Positions 1-8,037 of a DNA stretch of 64,000 nt are shown piece after piece. Origin of the DNA: Amycolatopsis coloradensis (GTDB taxonomy: Bacteria > Actinomycetota > Actinomycetes > Mycobacteriales > Pseudonocardiaceae); assembly GCF_001953865.1 (NCBI RefSeq), contig NZ_MQUQ01000003.1, forward strand, positions 385,917 through 449,916. The letters are read 5' to 3'. The stretch's first letter is position 1, and each line of letters opens with the position of its first letter. The notes beneath the pieces were generated by a model. The model had not been told where the DNA came from, searched no databases, and was given only the letters and a program-made list of their open reading frames with translations. The translations under genes and the position numbers were made by a program.

Positions 1-532
1 GCAGGAAGAACACTGAGTTCGGCATCGGCGCGTCGAACTGCTTCGAGTGGTAGTTCTTGACCTTGGCCGAAACGTGGAAGACACCGGTCGGCGTCGCGTG
101 GCCCTTCTTGCCGGGCAACTGCTTGACCGGGCCGTAGATGACCTTGCCGTCCTGGAGCAGCCACGTCTTCAGCGCGGAGAGATCCACGCAGGCGCTCACG
201 CCCGGCGAGGCCAGCGCGGCCTTGCACGGAACGTCGGCGACGTTCGCGGCCGGTTTGGCCGCCGGTTTCGGCGTGGGCTTCGGCTTGGGCTTCGAAGACG
301 AAGACGGTGTCAGCTTCGGCTTCGGCTGGGAACTGCTGCTGCTCGGCGGCCGGGACGACGTGGTCGACGCGGCGGACGAGGAAGACGGCGCCGACGTGGT
401 CGTGGTTCCGCCCGCCGGATCGCCTTGCGCGACGGCGCCGCCACCGGGCGCGCCGCCGCCGGCGTTGCCGGAACAGGCGGTCAGCATTAGCGCCGTGGCC
501 AATGCGGTCACCCCCACCAGGAACTTCTTCAC
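1..532 (-). CDS. L,D-transpeptidase-type lipoprotein, 3' end outside window
   Basis: The minus-strand frame starts at GTG 532 and runs off the left edge. Its first 20 residues are a lipoprotein signal peptide with lipobox LTAC (Cys20). A Ser/Thr/Pro-rich then Lys/Pro-rich linker of about 75 residues follows, typical of a wall-spanning spacer. The visible globular part contains a Trp-Leu-Leu-Gln-Asp-Gly-Lys-Val strand and a TPTGVFHV segment, characteristic of the N-terminal half of the YkuD L,D-transpeptidase fold, which makes 3-3 peptidoglycan cross-links. The catalytic His/Cys motif lies beyond the window, so activity cannot be judged. Downstream on the same strand is unknown; upstream lies the kinase gene, also on the minus strand. 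Confidence 0.75.
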   Translation of the reverse strand, partial: MKKFLVGVTALATALMLTACSGNAGGGAPGGGAVAQGDPAGGTTTTSAPSSSSAASTTSSRPPSSSSSQPKPKLTPSSSSKPKPKPTPKPAAKPAANVADVPCKAALASPGVSACVDLSALKTWLLQDGKVIYGPVKQLPGKKGHATPTGVFHVSAKVKNYHSKQFDAPMPNSVFFL

Positions 533-626
533 GACCCTTACCCCCGATCGTCCGTAGTGCGTCTGACATGGGTAAAGACGGAACTCACCCATCCGGGGTT
601 GTTGATCGGAAGGTCACGATCGCGTC

Positions 627-1511
<885 letters not shown>

Positions 1512-1512
1512 C

Positions 1513-3174
1513 CTAATTCTCCGGCCTCAGTTGACCTTCCATCAGTCCGGCCAAGCCTAGCCTCACCAGCTCCATGCCCGATTTCGCCGCCTCACGCAGG
1601 GCGTCCTCAAAGGCGGCGAGCCGGGTGAACGCCTCCCCGTGGACCCGCTGTGTCTCGATCGGCAGGCGCGGGATCTGGGTGCGTTTGAGGTCGATCCTGG
1701 TCGACGAGGTCGGCGCGATCTGTCCGGCCGCGCGCAGGCAGCCGGCGAGGAACGCGGCGTCGAGCCGTTCCGGATCGGTACGGTACTTCGACATCGGCGG
1801 CTCCACCGTTGCCGACGCTCCACTGTGGACATACGCGGGCACGGCCGGCGACGCGACGACGTCACCCTCTTCCACCGACTCCGGCACCGTGAGCACCCCG
1901 GCTTTCAGCAACTCGCCGATCGTGGTGAACGCGGGCTTCTCGCCGGACACCGCCAGCGACGGCGGCTCCGGCCGGATCCCCTCGAAATGCCGCCGGACTT
2001 CGAGGAAGGCCTCGCCCACGTGTTCGTCCCGTTCCTGATGACGGGCGGGGGAAAGGTCGATCTCGTCGTCCAGGAGGTCGATGATCCGGACCGCGCCCGG
2101 CACTTCGGCGCCCCGCAGGTGTTCCCGCCACTGTTCCTCCACAGTGGACGGATCGGCCAGCAGGAGCAACCGGGACGGCGGCCGCTTGCCGGGTTCCGGG
2201 CGCCGCAGCAGCCAGAGATCCGCGCCGCCGACCGTCACGATCGCGCGCAAAGCCCCGGCCCGCAACAGGTTCCCGCGGATCCGGCGCCCGGTCCGGCGCG
2301 CCGCGGCGGCGGGCGGCATGCGGATCACGACCAGCCCGCCGGGCTTCACGTGCGCGAGACAGTGCTGCACCCACGCCAGTTCCGGTTCGCCGCGTGGCGG
2401 CTGGCCGTACTCCCAGCGCGGATCGCCGACGAGTTCGTCGTAACCCCATTCCCGATCGTTGAACGGCGGGTCGCAGACGACGGCGTCGGCGAGAACTCCC
2501 GCGTAGGAGTCCATCGGCAGCGCGTCCGCGCCGTACATCTCCATGTCCGCGCCCGCGAGCAGCAGCCGATGCGCGGCGATGCACGAGAGCGCCGGGTCGT
2601 CGGTCTGGCCGAGCAGCCGGGTGCCACCGGAGGCGAGCAACAGCGTCCCCAGCCCGCACGCGGGGTCGAGTACGACACCGGGATCGGGACCGATGAGCCG
2701 GGACATCAACGCGGCCACCGGTTCCGCCGTGACCGACAGCTGACGGGAATGCGCCTCGACGTAGCGTTCGCACAGGAACTCGAAGGCCTCGCGCGCACCC
2801 ACCTCGTCGGCGAAGCGGTCCAAGAGTTCGAGCAGCTCGGGATCGTCGTAGCGGGGCGAGAAGTCCCACTCCTCCCCGGAACCCCGGCGCGACAGGTACG
2901 TGCCCACCCTGCCGACCCGTTCGCCGAGCCACAGGTCGTCGCCGAGGTTGCGCAGCCGCTGCCAGATCCGGTCCCCGAGCGAGATCTCGAACGGTTTCCC
3001 GCGCTCGCGCAGCCAGTTTTCGATGTCGAACAGCGAAAAGAGGGGGCTCGAAGCCGTGCCGGCGACGGGCGGCGGAAAATCTCCGTAACGTCGACGCCAG
3101 TTGCTCACCGCGGCGCGGCCGACGCCGGCGATATGCGCGATGTCCGCCGCGCTGACGGTGGCTTGCTCCTCCAT
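1513..3174 (-). CDS. N6-adenine-type DNA methylase with N-terminal helix-turn-helix
   Basis: This 553-residue class I SAM-dependent methylase begins with a helix-turn-helix (about residues 7-36, with IAGVGRAAVSNWRRRY), then a helical N-terminal region as in HsdM-like proteins. The SAM-binding motif I is DPACGLGTLL (170-179) and the catalytic motif IV is DPPF (235-238), an accepted variant of [ND]PP[YF]. The C-terminal 200 residues could hold target recognition but match no type I specificity subunit that I recognise. No restriction endonuclease, HsdS or HsdR gene is adjacent, so this is an orphan methylase or part of a non-classical system. It forms a tight two-gene operon with the kinase, and diverges from the PP2C gene across 77 nt. 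Confidence 0.85.
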   Translation of the reverse strand: MEEQATVSAADIAHIAGVGRAAVSNWRRRYGDFPPPVAGTASSPLFSLFDIENWLRERGKPFEISLGDRIWQRLRNLGDDLWLGERVGRVGTYLSRRGSGEEWDFSPRYDDPELLELLDRFADEVGAREAFEFLCERYVEAHSRQLSVTAEPVAALMSRLIGPDPGVVLDPACGLGTLLLASGGTRLLGQTDDPALSCIAAHRLLLAGADMEMYGADALPMDSYAGVLADAVVCDPPFNDREWGYDELVGDPRWEYGQPPRGEPELAWVQHCLAHVKPGGLVVIRMPPAAAARRTGRRIRGNLLRAGALRAIVTVGGADLWLLRRPEPGKRPPSRLLLLADPSTVEEQWREHLRGAEVPGAVRIIDLLDDEIDLSPARHQERDEHVGEAFLEVRRHFEGIRPEPPSLAVSGEKPAFTTIGELLKAGVLTVPESVEEGDVVASPAVPAYVHSGASATVEPPMSKYRTDPERLDAAFLAGCLRAAGQIAPTSSTRIDLKRTQIPRLPIETQRVHGEAFTRLAAFEDALREAAKSGMELVRLGLAGLMEGQLRPEN

Positions 3175-3251
3175 CGGCGCATCGTAACCGACAGCCGACC
3201 ATTCCAGCCCTAAGTTTGTGAACTCAGTACACAGCTGCTTTACTGGGGTCC

Positions 3252-3998
3252 ATGACGTACACCCTTCGGTACGCGGCCGGCTCGGACGTCGGGCGGCGCC
3301 GTCAGGTCAACCAGGACTCGGTTTACGCCAGTGCGAGACTGCTCGCGGTCGCCGACGGCATCGGCGGCCAGCCGCACGGCGAGGTGGCGAGCGCCGAAGC
3401 GGTCGGCGTCCTCTCCAGACTCGATACGGACCTTCGCGGCTTCGACCTCGCGGAGGTCGACCTGGTCGAGGTGCTCACCGGAGGCCTCCGCACCATCGAC
3501 GGCCGGCTGGCCGCGACCGCCGAGCGCGAACCGGAGACACGCGGCATGGGCACCACCCTGACCGCACTGCTGTTCGACGGCGCGCACTTCACGGCCGTCC
3601 ACATCGGCGACTCCAAGGGTTACCTCCTCCGCGACGGCACGCTTCGGCGCTTCACGCGCGACCACACCCTCGCGCAGGCGCTCGCGGACGACGGCCGCAT
3701 CGACCCTTCAGAGGTCGAGGGACACCCTCGCGGCTCGCTGCTCATGAAGGCGCTCCTGAGCACCGGTAGCGGCGAAGCCGACATCTGGGCGTTCGACGCG
3801 GCCCCCGGCGACCGTCTTCTCCTGTGCTCAGATGGGTTAACGGCAACGGTTGTCGAAACCGTTATCAAGGACGTCCTCGGCGCCTTCCAAGATCCCTCCG
3901 ACACCGTCCCGAGGCTCATCGACCTGGCCAACGAAGGCGGCGGACCGGACAACATCACCTGCGTCGTCGCCGACGTCCTCACCCCCGCGGCCACGTGA
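3252..3998 (+). CDS. PP2C-family protein Ser/Thr phosphatase
   Basis: The 248-residue protein is a complete bacterial PP2C domain without a membrane anchor. Metal-binding and core motifs are present: VNQDS (Asp22), ADGIGG (34-39), GMGTTLTAL (98-106), HIGDS (117-121), CSDGL (192-196) and GPDN (231-234). It should dephosphorylate Ser/Thr phosphoproteins in the cytosol. The gene is divergent from the methylase-kinase pair, which makes reversal of that kinase's phosphorylation its likely job (inference). A tRNA-Ser gene follows 72 nt downstream. The start is ATG 3252; the upstream spacer must hold both divergent promoters. Confidence 0.92.
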   Translation: MTYTLRYAAGSDVGRRRQVNQDSVYASARLLAVADGIGGQPHGEVASAEAVGVLSRLDTDLRGFDLAEVDLVEVLTGGLRTIDGRLAATAEREPETRGMGTTLTALLFDGAHFTAVHIGDSKGYLLRDGTLRRFTRDHTLAQALADDGRIDPSEVEGHPRGSLLMKALLSTGSGEADIWAFDAAPGDRLLLCSDGLTATVVETVIKDVLGAFQDPSDTVPRLIDLANEGGGPDNITCVVADVLTPAAT

Positions 3999-4070
3999 GC
4001 CCGGAAAGCCGCAAACGCAGGTCAGACCCGCCTTCTCGGCGTATGAACCCCATACGCTAAAGTTCCCCAC

Positions 4071-4158
4071 GGAGGATTGGCCGAGCGGCCTAAGGCGCAC
4101 GCTTGGAAAGCGTGTTGGGTTCACGCCCTCGCAGGTTCGAATCCTGTATCCTCCGCCA
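4071..4158 (+). tRNA. tRNA-Ser (anticodon GGA)
   Basis: A class II tRNA cloverleaf can be drawn: the acceptor arm GGAGGAT (4071-4077) pairs with ATCCTCC (4148-4154), the discriminator is G4155, and CCA is encoded (4156-4158). The anticodon loop CTTGGAAAG carries GGA at 4105-4107, reading UCC/UCU Ser codons. The long variable arm is typical of tRNA-Ser, and the T arm contains GGTTCGAATCC. An intrinsic terminator follows immediately. Confidence 0.97.
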
Positions 4159-4163
4159 TCGGC

Positions 4164-4199
4164 AAGGCCCCGGACGTTCCGACGTCCGGGGCCTTGTTG
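4164..4199 (+). terminator. Intrinsic terminator of tRNA-Ser(GGA)
   Basis: A perfect 14-bp stem (4164-4177 with 4182-4195) closes a TCCG tetraloop and is followed by TTGTT. It sits 5 nt after the tRNA CCA end, so it should end that transcript and insulate the following operon. Confidence 0.85.
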
Positions 4200-4295
4200 A
4201 TTAGTTAGCAAGACCTTCACTTAACAGAGTCAGTTGATCACGCTAAGTTTAACAGTGGTCGTTCCAGCCCCCGACGTCCCAAGGAGTCCGCCAAA

Positions 4296-4556
4296 ATGGC
4301 CGGAGTCGAAGAGATCCGCGCTGGTATCGCGCTCGCGAACGAGAAGTCGTCCGCGAGCATCGCCGCACTTCAGCAGGCAGCGCAATCTCTCGAAGAAGCC
4401 CAGCTTTCGCTTTCCCAAGCCACCCAGGGCAGCAGTCAGCACGAGGTGAGCCAGGCACACGGGCTTCTCGCCGAGGCGCTGCAGGGCATCAACGGTTTGG
4501 TGAGCACCATCCAGGCGGGCATTTCGTCGGCCGAGTCGTACTCGACCCGCCTCTGA
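4296..4556 (+). CDS. Small helical protein, first of a tandem paralogous pair
   Basis: This 86-residue protein has no Cys, Trp or membrane segment and is predicted to be nearly all helix, with two amphipathic stretches (about 3-40 and 50-84) separated by a Gly-Ser-Gln turn. It has no recognised family. The size and helix-turn-helix shape recall WXG100/ESX proteins, but there is no WXG motif. It ends in SYSTRL; the next gene ends in GYQSRL, and both share an LEE heptad in the first helix, suggesting duplication. A good ribosome site (AAGGAG, 4280-4285) precedes the ATG. It opens an operon with an FtsK-like ATPase, so a role as partner or substrate of that ATPase is inferred. Confidence 0.75.
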   Translation: MAGVEEIRAGIALANEKSSASIAALQQAAQSLEEAQLSLSQATQGSSQHEVSQAHGLLAEALQGINGLVSTIQAGISSAESYSTRL

Positions 4557-4558
4557 GC

Positions 4559-4804
4559 ATGTACCTCGAGGAACTGCACCAGCTGCTGGCGGCCGTCCAA
4601 ACCGGCCTCGCCGACGGACGTGCTCATGCCGAGCGGGCCAGAAGCCTGCTCGAAGAGTCCAGGCGTGCCATCGTGGAACCACAGGCCCAGGCCGTGCCAT
4701 GGGTGCCGTCGCAGCTGGCGCAGGCCGACGAGGGAATCGAAAACCTCCTGACGCGCCTTTCCGCCGCTGACGACCTGGTCAGCGGTTACCAATCCCGCCT
4801 CTGA
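4559..4804 (+). CDS. Small helical protein, second of the tandem pair
   Basis: The 81-residue product is predicted to be mostly helical, with a turn around the PWVPSQ segment (about 47-52). It starts 2 nt after the stop of the preceding gene and ends 15 nt before the ATPase gene, so the three are co-transcribed. Aligned with its neighbour it keeps the N-terminal EEL/EEI, the SLLEES/SLEEA heptad and the C-terminal Tyr-x-[ST]-Arg-Leu tail. No family is recognised. A WXG-like turn is absent, although a Trp lies at the predicted turn position. Function unknown; partnership with the ATPase is inferred from the operon. Confidence 0.72.
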   Translation: MYLEELHQLLAAVQTGLADGRAHAERARSLLEESRRAIVEPQAQAVPWVPSQLAQADEGIENLLTRLSAADDLVSGYQSRL

Positions 4805-4819
4805 GATCGGCGAGCCGGC

Positions 4820-7561
4820 ATGGGCAGCAAAGCGAGCGAACAGCGCAATCGGGTCGTCACGGCGCTGGAACGGGTCCGGCACCAGATCGGACTCGTCCTC
4901 GGGTCCGCCGCCGGTGCCCGTCAAGCCGCCGAGGCGGAACTGGCCAAGCTGGAACTGGAACAGCACATCGTCCGGGTGGGGATGAACAACTCCACCTCGG
5001 AGCAGCACGCGGAATGGTCGCGCCATCCCGCCGCCACCGAGGTCTTCACCCTGCTCGGCAACGTGCGGGGCCAGTTCTACTCGGGCTGGGAAGCCGGGCC
5101 GAACGCCTTGCGCGACCTGGTCACGAACAACGCGCCGGGACCGGCGGGGCAGCAGCCGGGCAACTGGCTCGGCCGCGTCGGCGGAAATCCCGGCATCACC
5201 GCGCCGGGGCTGTGGCGCGTCGGCTCGGCGACCGTGCCGGGCAAGGACGTTCCGCGCAGCTTCGACGTCGCGATACCCCTGCTCGACGAGTCGCACCTGT
5301 CCATCACGTCGGCACCGAAGACCCGGGCCGCGGTGGACGGCATCGTGCAGAACCTGCTGATGCGGGTGCTGAGCACCTTCGAACCCGGCGCGGTGCGCGT
5401 CCACCTGTGGGACGTCGGTCAGCTGACCGCGATTCTGCCCGACCTCTACCCGCTGAGCCGCACGAGCGCGCTCAAGCTGTACGACCCAGGGCGGCTCGAA
5501 GACCTCCTCGACGAACTGGCCGGGCACATCCGCCGCATCCACGCGACCGGGATGCAGGCGGGGCACACGTCGCTGCGGGAGATCCGGCAGGCGAGCGGCC
5601 AGCGCGTCGAACCGTTCCGGGTCGCGGTGCTCTACGGTAACGGGGAAACCCTCGAACCGGAGCGCGCCCGCGAGCTGAAACGCGTCGCCACCGGGGCTCT
5701 TGCCGCCGGGATCTGCCTGATCATGATCGACGTGCCGACCACGCTGTCGACGTCGGTGGAAACCTTGAGCCTGCTCGACGACCGCCGCGCGATCAGCAGC
5801 ATGACCGGTACGGACCTGGTCGTCGACCTCGATCCGCCGATGCCGTCCGGACAGGTCATCCGGGCCGCCGGGCGGATCGCCGAGGCGCTGATCGCCAAAC
5901 AGGGCGGGCCCCGCTCGTTCGCCGACCTCCTGCCCACCGAACTGGGCAAGGAGAGTTCGGCGCGCGAACTGCGGGCGCCGGTCGGGTTCTTCGAGGGTGA
6001 GGCGGTGGAGGTCGTCATCGGCGACGCCAGCCCGCACGTGCTCATCGGCGGGCCGAGCGGTTCGGGGAAGACGAACTTCCTGTACTCGCTGCTCGGCAGC
6101 TTCGCGGCGCGGTACTCGCCGGACGAGCTCGCGCTGTACCTGCTGGACTTCAAGGAAGGCGTGTCGTTCGCCGGGCTCGCGCCGGGGCGGCGGGACGCCA
6201 GCTGGCTGCCGCACGCCAAACTCATCGGGGTCAACGTCAACACCGACCGCGAGTTCGGCCTGGCGCTGCTGCGGTACCTCGCCGACGAGCTGCGCCGCCG
6301 GTCCGCCGCGGCGAAACAGCACGAGGTCACCAACCTCGCGGACCTGCGCGAACAGGACCCCGGCGGGCACTGGCCGCGGATCGTCGCGGTGATCGACGAG
6401 TTCCAGTACCTGTTCGCCGGCCGCGACGGCGTGACGGCGACCGCGACCCAGCTGCTGGAGGACATCGCGCGGCGAGGGCGGTCGCAGGGCATCCACCTGG
6501 TACTGGCGAGCCAGGACGTCGCCGGGATCGAGGCCTTCTGGGGCAAACCGGCGGTGTTCGAGCAGTGCACGCTGCGGATCGCGATGCCGAAGGCGCGGCG
6601 CGTGCTGTCCGAGACCAACAACGCGGCGGTCTCGGCGCCGAAGTGGCATGCGGTGATCAACCACGATTCCGGTGTGGCGCACGGGAACCAGCTCGCCCAC
6701 GTACCGGACGCGAGCAGCAAGGACGTCTTCGTCAAGCTGCAGCACCGGCTTTGGGAGCGGTACTCGGATTCGTTCAAGCGGCCCCGGCTGTTCGACGGGG
6801 CGCATTCCCCGGTGCTGGAACAGTTCCCGGCGTTCAACGATTTGAAGCCGACGAAGAAACCGCGGGCGCTGCTGGGTCAGTCCATCGACGTCGACGAGGC
6901 CGCGTGCGGGGTCGAGCTGCCGAAGGCCCCGGGACGGAATGTCGCCGTACTCGGCGCGGCCACGGCGGAGGCACTGTCCATCATGGACTCCGCCGCACGC
7001 TCACTGGCTCGCCAGCATCACGACGATTCGGTCGAGTTCGTGCTCTCGTGTCCCATCGAAGCGTGCCTCTCCGCGGTGACCGACTTGGCCGAGCGGCTGC
7101 GCACGGAGGGACACCGCGTCTCGCTGGAAGACGATTTGCCCGCCCGGGTAATCGATATCGCGGAGAAACTGTCCTCTTTGGACACTCCGAAAATCCTGCT
7201 GCTGTACGGCGTCGACGCCTCGATTCCCGCGCTGGAGGTCAAGGCGCCCGGGCAGGTGAAGAGCGGCTTGGACCAGTTGCGGGTACTGCTGAAGCAGGGT
7301 CCGGCACACGGCGTCCACACCATCGGCTGGTGGCGCAGCATCGCCCGGTTGAAGGACACGCTCGGTTTCGCGGGCACCGACGACATCGGCTCCTGGGCGG
7401 CACTGGACGTCCAGGGCAACGAACTGTCGCCGTTCGCCGCCGGCCAGGTCGTGCACTGGTCGCCGCGGCCGGGTCGCGCGCTGTTCTTCGACCGCACCAC
7501 CCACGGCGCCCCCGAGGTGATCATCCCGTTCCAGCGTCCGGAAGGGCTTCTCGATGGATGA
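4820..7561 (+). CDS. Soluble FtsK/SpoIIIE-type ATPase, EccC-like architecture
   Basis: The 913-residue protein has no membrane segments, unlike FtsK proper or EccC of type VII secretion. An N-terminal helical region (1-60) leads into a degenerate RecA-like part (about 120-370). The central FtsK/SpoIIIE ATPase has Walker A GGPSGSGKT (410-418) and Walker B VAVIDEFQ (522-529, Asp526-Glu527), with a sensor region LVLASQDVAG downstream. A C-terminal RecA-like module (about 700-910) has a degraded P-loop (LGAATAEA). One active module plus degenerate copies resembles EccC. Neighbours are three small helical proteins in the same operon and a kinase/methylase/phosphatase group 1 kb upstream. It may move DNA or thread small proteins; neither can be decided here. 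Confidence 0.88.
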   Translation: MGSKASEQRNRVVTALERVRHQIGLVLGSAAGARQAAEAELAKLELEQHIVRVGMNNSTSEQHAEWSRHPAATEVFTLLGNVRGQFYSGWEAGPNALRDLVTNNAPGPAGQQPGNWLGRVGGNPGITAPGLWRVGSATVPGKDVPRSFDVAIPLLDESHLSITSAPKTRAAVDGIVQNLLMRVLSTFEPGAVRVHLWDVGQLTAILPDLYPLSRTSALKLYDPGRLEDLLDELAGHIRRIHATGMQAGHTSLREIRQASGQRVEPFRVAVLYGNGETLEPERARELKRVATGALAAGICLIMIDVPTTLSTSVETLSLLDDRRAISSMTGTDLVVDLDPPMPSGQVIRAAGRIAEALIAKQGGPRSFADLLPTELGKESSARELRAPVGFFEGEAVEVVIGDASPHVLIGGPSGSGKTNFLYSLLGSFAARYSPDELALYLLDFKEGVSFAGLAPGRRDASWLPHAKLIGVNVNTDREFGLALLRYLADELRRRSAAAKQHEVTNLADLREQDPGGHWPRIVAVIDEFQYLFAGRDGVTATATQLLEDIARRGRSQGIHLVLASQDVAGIEAFWGKPAVFEQCTLRIAMPKARRVLSETNNAAVSAPKWHAVINHDSGVAHGNQLAHVPDASSKDVFVKLQHRLWERYSDSFKRPRLFDGAHSPVLEQFPAFNDLKPTKKPRALLGQSIDVDEAACGVELPKAPGRNVAVLGAATAEALSIMDSAARSLARQHHDDSVEFVLSCPIEACLSAVTDLAERLRTEGHRVSLEDDLPARVIDIAEKLSSLDTPKILLLYGVDASIPALEVKAPGQVKSGLDQLRVLLKQGPAHGVHTIGWWRSIARLKDTLGFAGTDDIGSWAALDVQGNELSPFAAGQVVHWSPRPGRALFFDRTTHGAPEVIIPFQRPEGLLDG

Positions 7562-7925
7562 CGGCATGACCGCGGCCATGCGGTACAAGGAGATCGTCGG
7601 CCTCGCGCGGGCTTCGGCGGAAAACCTGCGCAACTGGGAGATCGGCCGCGCGGACGAACTGGAGGCCCGGCTCGCCGAGGCCCACCAGGCCGTCGCGAAC
7701 GCCGCCGAACGCGAGCAGCGCGCCGTCGACCGGGCCTCCCGCTGGTGGAAGATGGCTCAGCACAACGTCGAAGGCCTCGCCTGGCTGCCGGACGACGAAG
7801 CCCCGCAACCGGTCCCGACCGCGCGGCCCGGGTATCTGGAGCGGTACCTGGAAGAGGTCAAGCCGAGCTACCAGGAACTCGTGCAGGCCGTCCTCTCCCT
7901 GGGCTGGCGCGCGAAACGCTCCTAG
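7554..7925 (+). CDS. Small coiled-coil protein, last gene of the FtsK-like operon
   Basis: The 123-residue product overlaps the 3' end of the ATPase gene by 8 nt, so it is translationally coupled. Residues 15-75 are charged and Ala/Glu/Arg-rich with heptad spacing, predicting a coiled coil; the C-terminal half has a Pro-rich linker and a short helix ending in Lys-Arg-Ser. There is no signal peptide or membrane segment. I recognise no family. The coupling argues that it binds the ATPase. An alternative start at the internal ATG 7566 would shorten it by four residues. Confidence 0.72.
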   Translation: MDDGMTAAMRYKEIVGLARASAENLRNWEIGRADELEARLAEAHQAVANAAEREQRAVDRASRWWKMAQHNVEGLAWLPDDEAPQPVPTARPGYLERYLEEVKPSYQELVQAVLSLGWRAKRS

Positions 7926-7970
7926 ACGGCGTCTCCCAGGTCAGTGCTGGTACAGGTGGTCGGGGCGCCG

Positions 7971-8034
7971 CGTTTCGTCCTCTAGTTGCGGTCCTTGCGC
8001 AGGGCAACTACCGCAACTAGAGGACGAATTGCGT
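7971..8034. repeat. Long palindrome, family A copy 1 (19-bp perfect arms, 17-nt loop)
   Basis: TTCGTCCTCTAGTTGCGGT (7975-7993) is the exact reverse complement of 8011-8029, with partly paired flanks. The 17-nt loop has an inner stem TTGC/GCAA (7996-7999 with 8005-8008) around a 5-nt loop. It lies between two convergent genes and may act as a bidirectional terminator. A second copy at 38948-39012 keeps arms and loop length but changes the inner stem in a compensatory way. Confidence 0.9.
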
Positions 8035-8037
8035 GGG

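Noticed and set aside
4071..4200. Attachment site of an integrated element at tRNA-Ser(GGA)
   Set aside because: No integrase, no phage genes and no visible direct repeat of the tRNA 3' end; flanking genes have ordinary composition.
4436..6805. Minus-strand 789-codon open frame
   Set aside because: Shadow of the FtsK-like ATPase gene; His/Arg/Pro-rich composition and no motif.
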